A stretch of DNA of 64,000 bases from the NCBI GenBank assembly GCA_963922205.1, contig CAWUHX010000146.1, positions 744,001 to 808,000 of the forward strand, written 5' to 3'. The translations under genes and the position numbers were made by a program. The DNA is from Romanomermis culicivorax. Taxonomy: Eukaryota > Nematoda > Enoplea > Mermithida > Mermithidae. A model generated the notes under the pieces. That model was not told the DNA's origin. It did no database searches and worked only from the letters and a program-made list of their open reading frames with translations. Shown here piece by piece: positions 1-9,606 of the stretch; the stretch's first letter is position 1; the number at the start of each line of letters is the position of its first letter.

Positions 1-249
1 GAATTTCCAAATCTAAGAGGGGGGTAATACCCCCCCCATACCCCCCCCATGGGGTGCTCTGCCAGTGAGTAATTCCTCTCCAGCACACATTGTGCAATTT
101 TTCTCGAATTACTATACCCTACCGAGGAGAGGATGAGGTCAACCAAATTTTTTTGCTATAGTGAGCTGTTTTTATGGGGGTAGTAAATGAATTTCCAAAT
201 CTAAGACCGGGGTAATACCCCCCCCCCCATACTCCCCATGGGGTGCTCT
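1..249. repeat. Two-copy tandem repeat, about 189-bp spacing
   Basis: The stretch at 1-59 (GAATTTCCAAATCTAAGA, then G/C runs around GGGGTAATACCCC, then CATGGGGTGCTCTG) recurs at 190-249. Similar GGTAATACCCCC...CCTATGGGGTAGTCT blocks occur at 6540-6605 and around the solo LTR at 26.6/27.1 kb, so this is a member of a dispersed family. No coding content is seen. Confidence 0.7.
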
Positions 250-1111
250 GATAATTATTCTCATTGAATCTATAGCTGATTTTAAATACTTTTCTGACAA
301 CTAAACATTTATTACAAAATTATCAAAAATTATGACAAATGCAGACGATTTGACCTTTTTAAAATACTTTTGTGTTTTTGCCATTTACAGTGTGATGTGA
401 ATATAGTGTGCAAGTGGCCTGAACACCATATGTATCGTTCGATAGCGTACCCAAGTGGATATCGTGTATAAAAGAATTAATGTTGTAAAGTGCGCTACAA
501 ATGAAACTGTTTGGGTAATCTCCTGCATCCAAGTTGCGTCAAAAAATGAGATTGCTTCATTTTTTAACGCAGTGTATATAAGTTTAGTTATAGAATACAA
601 TTAATGACTCACATATATTTTTGATCCTCAATTTTCATCATCACACAACGATTTCTCTGAAGACAGACTAATGTAGTGCTCATACAAAGTACGGAAAAGC
701 ACGTTCCGTCGTCCATTTTCGGTGCCGTCGTTTGGGCGCCAGCCAGTTCAGCACTGGATTATTTCGGCACTACCAGTTTTGGCGCCAGCCGTTTTTGCGA
801 AGGGTGTTTCGGTGCCAAACTGTTTATCTTTTCGTTTTATTTTTTTCTTCAGTTTTCTTTATCTCATATCTTTTTCTTTCTTCAACTATTATTTTTCTAT
901 ATATATTCATCTTTCTTTTGTTTCATGTGTCTTTGTTCATGTTTTGGTTTATGTTCATGCTGTTCTTTCTTTGTCTTATAATACTTTTCTTTGTATTTCT
1001 TTTTCTTTCGTTTTCTGTGTCTTGCTTTAGGATTTGTTTTAGTTTGTTTAAAACTTTAGAAAGTGTTAGAGTACATACATACGGGAAATTTTAGAGGATT
1101 CATATATAGCA
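250..1111. other. No gene recognised
   Basis: AT-rich non-coding sequence. At 700-830 a GC-richer patch holds the word GGCGCCAGCC twice, about 45 bp apart, with TTCGGTGCC and TTCGGCACT variants around it, followed by a long T-rich tract (830-1060). The open frames across it are hydrophobic translations of that T-rich tract and are not supported as genes. Confidence 0.5.
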
Positions 1112-1268
1112 TTGTTGGAGAAACGGGACACCATTTTTTGCAAAAAAATGCATTACTTGGGATAAAGGGATTTATAGCATTACTTAGAGTAACGAGACTC
1201 TTGGAGTAATGGAACACTCAAGGTACTGGGACACTTGAGGTAACGGGAGACTTTGAGTAACGGCACAC
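1112..1268. repeat. Degenerate short tandem repeat (GTAACGGGACACTT-like)
   Basis: About nine decayed copies of a 15-17 bp unit resembling GGAGTAACGGGACACTT run head to tail, for example GAGTAACGAGACTCTT, GGAGTAATGGAACACTC, GAGGTAACGGGAGACTT and GAGTAACGGCACACA. This looks like an old minisatellite. A separate cluster of GGGACGTT..GGGAAT-like words lies at 24250-24420. Confidence 0.65.
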
Positions 1269-2160
1269 AATCCTATTTGACGAAAATCAACATTTTGCAT
1301 GATTATTCGTGCGAAATTGTTTTTCAGTCCCATAGAATTTTCGGCTTCCGTGAATGTAAACTTTTTGTGTTTAAAAAACGATTAAAACATAATCAGCATG
1401 GTAGAATAGCAGAAGTTCTTGCCAGCTGAAGAATCTGAATTCTTGATTGCTTGCCTAATTTTTGAATTTTAGCTTTCCCTGATGAAAAGTTTTTGAATTC
1501 ACTGGAAACTTTGATCTTCCGTCCAAATTTTGAAAAGATAAAAGAAGATTATGAAGTATAAAGAAAAGATGGAAGAAATAGAAAATTGGAAGAAAGAAAA
1601 CATAGAAATTCATTCATTGATTCCTTTATTTATTTTCCAGCGTTATACGATAACAAAATCCAATATATTCAAGTCAGAGGTGAAATACCTATGGCGCTTT
1701 TTTATGCTTCAGATTATTCAAAAAAAATCTCTTTTGATGAATGTTTGGTAAATTACCAGCCCACGTAAAGATCGCCGTTGATCATCTGTAGTTGCACAAA
1801 AATGTGCTGAAAAAAATGATTTTGCCGACCGTTTAGAGGCCGCGAAATCGAAGTTTTTCGGCGCTAAGGTTCCAAACAAATTAATTTTGCCAACCTTTCA
1901 ATTTTACTCCGAACTTCAGGAAGTTCGCTTTTAAAAGTCGAAACTGACGAGAATCGAATGAAATACAAGGGGAATAGCTTTTTATCATTTCTCTAATGAA
2001 GTTAAGTGAATTCATCAATTTCAGAGGCGAGCAACAAAGAATTTATCTGTACAATTAAATTTTTTCCCCTAGTTGCACGTTCCAACCTGCCCTGTACAAA
2101 AAAATTTGGAACAGGTCTAAATGTTGATCTTCTTAATGTTTATTCTGATCATTCATCTAG
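1269..2160. other. No gene recognised
   Basis: AT-rich sequence without a supportable gene. Short open frames at 1551-1768 are A-rich, do not join plausible exons and resemble no family I know. Confidence 0.4.
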
Positions 2161-2168
2161 TCATGTAT

Positions 2169-2930
2169 CAGTGTTTTTTTGCATGAGCTGTTTTGCACGG
2201 TGCAAAAAAATTACGAAAAAAGTTTTGCACGCCAAAGAATTTCTTTGCACTACAAATAAATATAATATCACTTTTTTCCACGAATTTTTTTCCACAAATC
2301 AAGAGAATTAATTTTTTCCCCGTGTGGAAATTTTTTTAGAAAAAAATCTTAAAAATCAGATTTGAATTTTGTGTTCATGAATCGTAATTTTTAGAAATTG
2401 TATCATTTGAAAAATTTTAAAACCAATAATTTTTTCGTAACCTGGCCGAAAACTTATATGAGTCAGAAGCGTTAAAATTTTCCAAAAATACTTCAACAAA
2501 GCTATTGAATTCAATTTACGTTAAGAAAGGAACAAAGGCTTTAAAAAGTTTAGAAAGTTGACGTGTTGATCATTCTCAAAAAATGTATGAAGGAATGCGG
2601 ATATTCATTAATTATAAATGCATAATATTGAAGATCGTCAATGGAACATCAAATTATACGTTTAAGACGATGAAAACTATTAAAAATTAGTGATAAATGA
2701 AGGTAGACTTGCTGAAAGCCGCGCCTGAGCTTGGTAAAAAATAATGATTATTAAAGTTGATTTGAGATTTGAGATTTGGACCCACTAAAATGCACCAAAA
2801 TGCATCTTTTCTATATGAAAACCCCAAATTCGTTTTCCACATTTGATTAAATATTTTTGCACGGTGCAAAAATCTGAAGAAAAACTTTTGCACGACCGGG
2901 AAAAGTTTCGCACAGTGCAAAAAAACACTG
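2169..2930. mobile_element. Non-autonomous hAT-like element with 8-bp target duplication
   Basis: The ends are CAGTGTTTTTTTGC at 2169 and GCAAAAAAACACTG at 2930, an inverted pair. The 8 bp outside them are identical: TCATGTAT at 2161-2168 and 2931-2938. CAGTG-type ends with 8-bp duplications are typical of the hAT superfamily. The subterminal regions carry repeated GCACGGTGCAAAAA words, and the interior includes a reverse copy of repeat D (about 2570-2850). No transposase frame remains, so it would have been moved in trans. Confidence 0.85.
2570..2850 (-). repeat. Repeat D, reverse copy
   Basis: Carries the D hallmarks in reverse: GAAGATCGTCAATGG, then AAGGTAGACTTGCTGAAAGCCGCGCC, then a stretch ending near GCACCAAAATGCATC. 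It lies inside the hAT-like element at 2169-2930. Other D copies are at 6120-6330, 6645-6870, 13335-13800, 35895-36110 and 52105-52520. Confidence 0.65.
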
Positions 2931-3059
2931 TCATGTATTCATTAAATTGTATAATTAAGTATATATTACTACATTGTACATGCTATTTACTTAATTATAT
3001 GTTACTATTATAATATTACCTGGGTCATTCGGGTACCTGGGTAATGGTCGAGTACCCGG

Positions 3060-3458
3060 CATACATGTAACGGAGCCCCAAGGTCTGGGGGGGTTGAGCC
3101 ACTTTTTTTGGGCCGGGGTCAGTAATTCCCGAAATTTTATGGGGAGGAGTCTCTGAAGGAAAAAATTCGATTTTTTCACGAAAAAAGTCCGAAAAACAGT
3201 TCAAAAAATAGTAATTTTTGTCTGAAAAATGATGAAAAATATTTATGACGCGAAAGCCGAGAAAATTGACGTTCTTGTTCAAAAACTGACATTTTTCATC
3301 AAAAAAATTGACATTTTTCCGACGAAAAGAATGGGGGTCCCTAGGGCTACCCTATGGCTAGCCATAGGATTGGAAAATCGCCCAATATCTAGCCATATGG
3401 TCGACGATTTCTGGGGGGGGGGGGGTTCCATAGCACTTCCCCCCCAATTACATGCATG
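3060..3458 (+). mobile_element. Family A miniature DNA transposon, copy A1
   Basis: Starts CATACATGTAACGGAGCCCC and ends AATTACATGCATG. The flanking 8 bp GTACCCGG are identical at 3052-3059 and 3459-3466. It has the full family A layout: G-run after GGTCTGG, a T/A-rich body with repeated TTGACATTTTTC words, then inverted ATGGCTAGCCAT motifs near the right end. It has no coding capacity. The superfamily is uncertain; the 8-bp duplication fits hAT or P. Confidence 0.9.
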
Positions 3459-3466
3459 GTACCCGG

Positions 3467-3950
3467 GCAGGAAATTTCCGTCGTGTATGTACCCACTATG
3501 TATCTGACAGTCATAATGTGATTATAGTCTAACGAGATACTACTATGTCCGTTATTGGTTTTCGTGTTTTTTACTCATGGTAGAAACTATTTTTAACTTG
3601 ATTTATTCAAACTTGGAGCTGAGGCGCGTGGACGCTTATGCCATTTGTTCAATGATCGACATATTTTGGAGTATTTTTCACTTCTTTGCTTTATTTATAT
3701 ATATGAAAGGCATACAAGTTTATCATACTTTTTCTCTTCATTGATGTGGAATTTTTCACAAATAGCAACAATTTTGTAAACATTTAACAGTTAGCGACTA
3801 TCCTATCGCATATTAAAGTTTTTGGAAAATATAATGACGATAAAATACTGGATGGAGCAATTAGGAATTATTGGTAGCTTCTCTTTATACGTAGCATATT
3901 TGAATATTTTGCATCTAAATTTACGGTTTAGGAAGCCTTCTTTCTGAGCA
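3467..3950. other. No gene recognised
   Basis: AT-rich sequence between two miniature elements, without repeats or coding signals I can identify. Confidence 0.4.
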
Positions 3951-4134
3951 CGTACCTGTAATTGGTGAAGGAAGTTGGGGGACCCCCCAACTCGGTCAAA
4001 CCTATACCCAATCCCGGCCCAAACTCGGAAGCATTGGAAAAAAGTGCTTTTTGGGGAAATTTACGACTTTTTTCGACCTCCTCCTCAAATTTCGGGTTTA
4101 CCTCCCTCAACTGGTCAGACCTCTTACAAGTATG
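3951..4134 (-). mobile_element. Family B miniature element, copy B4
   Basis: Starts CGTACCTGTAATTGG and ends CTCTTACAAGTATG, the reverse orientation of the B consensus (CATACCTGTAAGACCTCCGA at one end). The interior has the typical B blocks: paired C/G runs, AACTCGG and a GGGGAAATTTACGACTTTTTTCGA stretch. The flanks TCTGAGCA and TCTGGGAG agree at only 5 of 8 positions, so the target duplication has decayed or is absent. Confidence 0.75.
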
Positions 4135-4339
4135 TCTGGGAGTTTTTTGTTCCAGAATGCAGCAGAATAGGCAAAGATCTGTATATCTCCATGAGATCAG
4201 CCCAAAAACATCTTTTAATTTTCAAAAACGTCTATCTTAATTATTTATAGAGTTGGCTACTTTTGAAATTGAAATCAATAAAGAAAAACGTATGGATAAA
4301 TTATGTTGAAAATTGTAGTAATGCTAACAGAAATAGAGT

Positions 4340-4751
4340 CAAAACAATTCTAAAGTCTTGAAAACTGCAATGATCAAATATTATGCTAGAAAGGAAGGAT
4401 GTTTGCTAAAATCAAATTCAATCAGGGATTTTTATAGATTTATGAATAATAAAACTCAGCTGAGACACACCATTCCAGCTATTGTTTGTGGTCAGTCTGA
4501 TATAACTGATGATAGAATGAAAAGTGAAATATTTAGGCAATATTTTGGATCTGTATTTATCTTGAACAATGAAAAAATCCCTGAATATCCTCAAAAGCAG
4601 TTTAATGAAGATTTATCAATCAAATTTGATTTCTTAGGAGTCCTATTGACTCAAAAAGATTTGAAGCCCACTCTGTCTCTTGTGCCTCATGGTCTACGTA
4701 CTTTTTTCCTGATAAAATTATATCTAGTTTTGGGAGAACCCTTACAGGGTT
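4340..4751 (+). pseudogene. LINE reverse transcriptase fragment (CR1/Jockey-like)
   Basis: A short open frame encodes the linker before a non-LTR reverse transcriptase and the first RT residues: RDFYRFMNNKTQ, then KSEIFRQYFGSVF, then LKPTLSLVPHGL, which resembles the usual LKPxxSxGPDGLP entry to the RT domain. Nothing upstream (endonuclease) or downstream (YADD) is present. It is cut at 4751 by another repeat. A second fragment of apparently the same family lies on the minus strand at 21.9-22.4 kb. Both are dead fragments. Confidence 0.7.
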
Positions 4752-6480
4752 CAGCCAACCGGGAAAGGACCGGGAATTCTTAGTTGGACCGGGTGAACCA
4801 GGAAAATACCGGGAATTTCTTGCAGCAAACTTGTGAAAGTCAGGAGATTTTCTGCACAATGTCAAGTGTATGAGAAATATGTCGGAAAGGTGCGTTCCGG
4901 TGCATTTTAGAAGGTCGAAACATAAAAATTTTTCGGCGCTTCGCGCCGGTAATGATTGTTTTCATCATTGCTCGCTATAATCCAGTTTGCTATAATGCAT
5001 AAGCATGTCTATTCTACTTACTAGTTAGCATTTAATAGTTATTGCCACCTAGAATGTCTCACCTCGTGGTTTAATCAGTTTATCTTTCATATTGCGCGAT
5101 GACATATGTGAGCAAAATCAAGATTTTTTCAGTTTTGTTCACAATATTTTTCTGCGGTCTTCACACATTTTTGCCCTTTGTAAACATAATTTTTTTCACT
5201 TTTGGCGAAAGATTGAAACGCCATCAGCTCGAGAAAGTGACAGATACTGCTGTCGAATAATCTAAATTTTTACTTACTTTTCCGATTTTACAAATTTAAT
5301 TGGCATTCTGTCAATATAATATTTTGCATTTTGTGCGACTATGAAAAATGATTGAATTGAATGAAAAATTAGAGCACTTTTCAAGAAAATGAAAGTCAAA
5401 AAGATTCATTTTCCTGCGTTCTAGTTAACTGCAAAAAAATTTCTGCGTTTCGCGTTTACGAAAACTATAACGAATTTTGCTGTTTCGCCCAAATTTATGA
5501 AACATCGTTGACTTCGATCGAGCTGATTTTTTTAGCCGGTTAGCATGTTTAAAACATCCGCAAATTGTTCATGCATGAACATCATTAGGCCAGAAAAATC
5601 AAAATTTAAATCACGATATCGTTCTGAAAAAATTCATGATCCAGGGTTCTAAACTATCGAGATCAGAAAATTTTACAGAAAGAATAATTCATACATATAC
5701 AGTCTATGATTCTTCATTATCAGCCGTCGAATTTATATGCAATTTTGGTTCTCCTCGCTTTCGTTTTATGTCAACCTGTTACTATGAATTTTGATAAAGT
5801 CTTACCACAATCTGACGCAAAAATGAAAATTTTTTGTTTGCTCTCCATTTTTCATAAATTACGAAGTGAAGAAGCGTCAATTTGTTTAAAAACGCTCAAA
5901 AATTCATAAATAAAGCATATTGTGGCATTTTTAAGTGGAAAAAAGATATGGCGAAATTGGCGAAAAAAATTTTGACTTCTTTCGCCAAATAGCGATAGCG
6001 TCTCTGCGAAAAAAAGTGCTAGCGACCCTATCCGACGTTTAAAGTATAGTATGATAGTTGGAAGTTATTAAATTTTTGGCTCTTTTCCTATTTTGGTAAG
6101 AAAATTTTGGGGATCGGATACAAAAAAGATGCATTTCAGAAGATCATAATCTGAAAAATTTCCGGCGCTTCGCGCCGCTTATAACTTTAATAATGGTTGG
6201 CGCGGCTTTCAGCGTGTCTACCTTCACTTATCACTTAATCTATAATAGTTTCCATCATCTTGAACGTATTACTTCATGTTTTCATAGGTAATCTTCAATG
6301 TTTATCTCAAGATTCACATTTTTCCATGACACATTTTTTGAGAAATGTTTTTAATATAAAATTTATGTAAAATCAATTTTTTAATGTAAAATCAATTCAA
6401 AAACTCCATGGAAGTAGTTTTTGGGAATTTATTCTCCTCTTACTTATATCTTTTCGGCCAAGTTTAGTAGAGTTTTGGAA
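4751..6480 (+). repeat. Large dispersed repeat H, copy 1
   Basis: Begins CAGGGTTCAGCCAACCGGGA and runs nearly colinear with the repeat at 33515-37020, which begins CAGGGTTCATAGCGACCGG. Shared landmarks include ACCGGGAATTTCTTGCAG, TGTCTCACCTCGTGGTTTA, TTCTGCGGTCTTCACA and CGATAGCGTCTCTGCG. CAGGG...CCCTG ends suggest a hAT-type origin. No transposase frame is seen. The short open frame at 5706-5909 falls inside this repeat and has no support as a gene. Confidence 0.7.
6120..6330 (+). repeat. Repeat D, forward arm of an inverted pair
   Basis: Contains CCGGCGCTTCGCGCCG, then GGCGCGGCTTTCAGCGTGTC and TACCTTCACTTATCA. It forms an inverted pair with the copy at 6645-6870, so this region could fold into a long stem. 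Confidence 0.7.
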
Positions 6481-6499
6481 TAAAAAACTGGTTTAAAAA

Positions 6500-6606
6500 T
6501 ACGTCATTTTCTCAAAATTTTCTCATCCAGTGATCAATTTTTAAGTCTTTAGATGAAGGTGATACCCCCCTCATAGTCATACCCCTTCCTATGGGGTAGT
6601 CTGGAC
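6500..6606 (+). repeat. Repeat E (ACGTCATTT ... TAATACCCCC ... GGGGTAGTCT)
   Basis: Contains AGTGATCAATTTTTAAG, GATACCCCCCTCATAG and CATACCCCTTCCTATGGGG. Matching sequence occurs in reverse at 10262-10345 and forward at 26500-26584, where a solo LTR interrupts it. This copy therefore approximates the empty site for that LTR. Confidence 0.65.
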
Positions 6607-6644
6607 TTGACGTATTGACCTTTCCTAAAAAGTATGTCAGGAGG

Positions 6645-6870
6645 AAATCTGAATCTTCATTAAATATCAAGATAATATATTGAAGATTACCAATTAAAAC
6701 ATGAGATAATACGTTTAAGATGATGAAAACAATTATGGATTAAGTGATAAGTGAAGGTAGACGTGCCGAAAGCCGCGCCTGAGCTAGGTAATACATAATA
6801 ATGATTATTAACGTCGGAAAATTTTGAGATTACCTTCAAAAATGCACCAAAATGCATCTTTTCTGTATCT
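6645..6870 (-). repeat. Repeat D, reverse arm of an inverted pair
   Basis: Reverse copy with TGAAGATTACCAATTAAAAC, GTGAAGGTAGACGTGCCGAA and AGCCGCGCCTGAGC. It pairs with the forward copy at 6120-6330 across a spacer of about 315 bp. Confidence 0.7.
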
Positions 6871-7167
6871 GATCTCCAAAAGTTTCTTCCCCAAATAGGT
6901 AAAGAGCCCAAAATTTTTTCGCCTTTTCCGAATTTTTTCTCCCCAAAAAGCACGATTTGGGGAAAAAGTGCCTGTTACAACAATAATGGGGAATATAGGA
7001 AAAAATTAAATTAAATGTGTAATGCAATGTTAAATTTGAACGGATTTATAGTTTTTTGACTAGACATTCAAAGTCTTGAAATAAGAAAAATAATTGATTT
7101 TAAAAGTTCAGAATCAATGACTGACACATTATAGAAGAATATATGTGATCAAACACAGGACCAGGGA

Positions 7168-7460
7168 TTTTTTTACCGCACAGTGCGGATTTTTTTTTTG
7201 GGTCGTGCGGAAAATTTTTGGAGAGTTTTCCGCACGGAACGGAAACTTTTTAAATGTTTTTAGTGGTTCTTAATGGTGGTGCGGAAATTTTTCTGGCCGA
7301 TTTCCGCAAGATGCGGAACGACCGGTGCGGAAAAAGCCCTGCACAGGACTCACAAAATTCTGCACCAGTTCAGAAATCACCAAAAAAATCTGCACGAAGC
7401 TTAAAAAGTCTGCACTGTGCACAAAAAACAATGCCGTGCAACCAAATTTTTTTGATAAGT
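7168..7460. repeat. hAT-like GCACNGTGCGGAAA repeat
   Basis: Starts CAGGGATTTTTTTACCGCAC and carries many TTCCGCAC / GTGCGGAAA and TGCAC words in both orientations. It resembles the subterminal parts of the CAGTGTTTTTTTGCAC element at 2169-2930 and the fragments at 18980-19080 and 36810-36865. I could not define a right end or target duplication. Confidence 0.5.
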
Positions 7461-7469
7461 TGCACTTTG

Positions 7470-8285
7470 TAATCTAAAGCCGACGACCTTTTTGATTAAG
7501 GCGCAGGATTTCCTGCCCGAAAATTCTTTTCTACGCATTTTAAAACGAAAAGTTCTGGAAACTTTCCGGCATCTCGCGCCGGATTTTAAATGATTTACAG
7601 TTTTTAGCTCACGGTAGGCAGATTATTGCTTTTGAACATTGATAAAATTATGAATGAATGTTCGATCTGGTATTGTCTCCTAAGATATAAGTTTTGTAAA
7701 TTTAAACTTTTCGCATTTGGAATATGACTCGTGCATCATTAGCTTAGAAAAATGACCTATCTTTCTGCTTGAGCGATCTGCGTGCAGGCTTGTACCCAAG
7801 AATCATTTTCAGATTGGAGGGCGAATTCCAATCAGCAGGACCAATTTAAAAAAAAAATCACAACACTGAAAATAATATTTTTTCGATGTATCTCGGCAAA
7901 GTCTATCGAGTGACTGTTACACTCTTTTAAGAAATGTATTGAGTACGCGGACCCGAAATCACCCGACCATTTTGTTGAACCCGGACCCGGTATTTTTAAA
8001 ATTTTGGACCCGTGTCCGAAGAAATTGTTACAATTCTGATTTAGGTCTGATGTATAACATAGTCATTCAGCTGAAAACAAATACCTATGTTGAAGAATGT
8101 GATGACGTGTCAATTAAACGAAATATGGTGAAATATGAAAAATAACTAATCAACACTTTATTGCTTAAATCATCTTGAGACAATAGTTTTTCGGCCGTCC
8201 TCCTCGTAGTCGTCGTTTTTTTCAATCTAGATGTTTATTGATAATATTAATCTAAGGATAACAAATAAAATTATAGGTATGCTTA
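7470..8285. other. No gene recognised
   Basis: Non-coding. One decayed GC hairpin (CCGGCATCTCGCGCCGG near 7570) and a cluster of GACCCG/ACCCGG words (7945-8020) are the only structure seen. The 68-codon open frame at 7939-8145 overlaps that cluster and resembles nothing I know. Confidence 0.4.
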
Positions 8286-8293
8286 GTCACTAG

Positions 8294-8718
8294 CATACAT
8301 GTAACGGAGCTCCGAGGTCTGGGGGGGGAGGTTGGAGCACTTTTTTCGGGCCGGGGGTCAGTAATTCCCAAAATTTTGGGGGGGAGGGGTCGCTAAAGGA
8401 AAAAAAAATTCGAATTTTTTCATGAAAAATGTCCGAAAACTGGTTCAAAAAGTAGTAATTTTTGTCTAAAAAATGATAAAATATGTACTTTTGGCGCGAA
8501 GCGCCGAGAAAATTGACGTTTTTAACCATTTTTTGCTCAAAAATTGACATTTTTCAGTATTTTTCCGACTAAAACTATGGGGGTCCCTAGGGCTACCATA
8601 TGGCTAGCCATAGGATTGGAAAATCCTGGGGGGGGGGGTCGCCCAATGGCTAGCCATATGGTCGACGATTTCTGGGGGAGGGGGTTCCCATAGCACTTCC
8701 CCCCCAGTTACATGTATG
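8294..8718 (+). mobile_element. Family A miniature DNA transposon, copy A2
   Basis: Starts CATACATGTAACGGAGCTCC and ends CAGTTACATGTATG. Perfect 8-bp target duplication GTCACTAG at 8286-8293 and 8719-8726. A near-consensus copy containing the GGCGCGAAGCGCCG palindrome and the ATGGCTAGCCAT inverted motifs. Confidence 0.92.
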
Positions 8719-8726
8719 GTCACTAG

Positions 8727-9478
8727 TATTTCCCGAAAGATTAGTGACTCGAATCCATTCATTGTTTCATTAAATCATATTCGATATGATTTTGTCTCTC
8801 TCACATCCATTCTAAGGTGCAGTTTCTGAGAAGTTCGATCTTGAATATGATAGTTGAAAATTAGGCATAACCCCAAAATCGGGTAATTGAGTGGTTACCT
8901 GGAAAAACGCTCTCCATTATGTAAAAAAATCCAGATTTCATATAGAAAATTCAAATGAGGCCAGTATTCTGTCTAATTTAACCATAAATTGAATGACAAG
9001 ATATGTTAAATCTCGGGTTATATGCATGACAGTAAATTGTTTCAGGCGTTAGCTTCCATTTATATTTATCTTATGACAACCTTTTTCTGCTCGTTACTTT
9101 ACTTTAATTCGATTGTCATTAGATTAGTTTGATTTAACGATGACTTTCTGACGATCAACGAAATTATTACAAATTCGCCCTCCGCATCACCAAGAATGTC
9201 GGCGGATTGCGCTCCCTTCAAGGAAAAGGCAGTAAAAAAAATTGGGCAATGCCTGAAGCCACGCCTGGTTCTGTGAGTAACGACATAGGTTTTCATACGG
9301 CTACAACGATTTTCTGTTGCAACTCAAGCGGTTTAAGTTGAAATTTCTAATCACGATTAATCAATAAACCAATTGGTTGTAATGGATTTCGTTTTTACGG
9401 CATACTGATTTTAAAAATTGTATTACTGCAAATATAATTATCGTGTTTTTATAAAAAGTACCAGTTTTGATGTTTCAG
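8727..9478. other. Upstream intron or 5' region of BCAS3, no exon found
   Basis: AT-rich sequence before the first exon I can identify. The missing N-terminal coding exon should end with two bases of a split codon. I found no candidate here with a start codon, correct phase and a good donor. A short frame ending in GTGAGT near 9272 has the wrong phase. Confidence 0.4.
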
Positions 9479-9606
9479 AGAAAGATCTTTCGTGAGTAGC
9501 GTTACTGAGCTCGTCTGCAGTGCAATGCCTAGCCCGTCATCGAGTGCTTCTCAAAATACTGATAAAGTGGAGTGGGTTTCCTTTGCTGACGAATGTGATC
9601 TTTGCG
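9479..9606 (+). CDS. BCAS3: BCAS3 exon 1 of those found
   Basis: Acceptor TGTTTCAG, donor GCG|GTAAAT. Starts with the last base of a split codon, then 42 codons including [11 protein letters not shown] and [13 protein letters not shown], matching the vertebrate stretch around KIVWVRFENADL. An upstream coding exon must exist. Longer open frames running on from here to 9965 read into an intron and a nested transposon. Split codon G|AT leads into the next exon. Confidence 0.85.

Noticed and set aside
676..1094. Three overlapping open frames of 101-120 codons
   Set aside because: They are translations of a T-rich tract in three frames, hydrophobic only because of TTT codons, with no start context or splice support.
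9250..9275. MPEATPGS followed by GTGAGT as the first BCAS3 coding exon
   Set aside because: It would end in phase 0, but exon 1 needs two preceding bases of a split codon.
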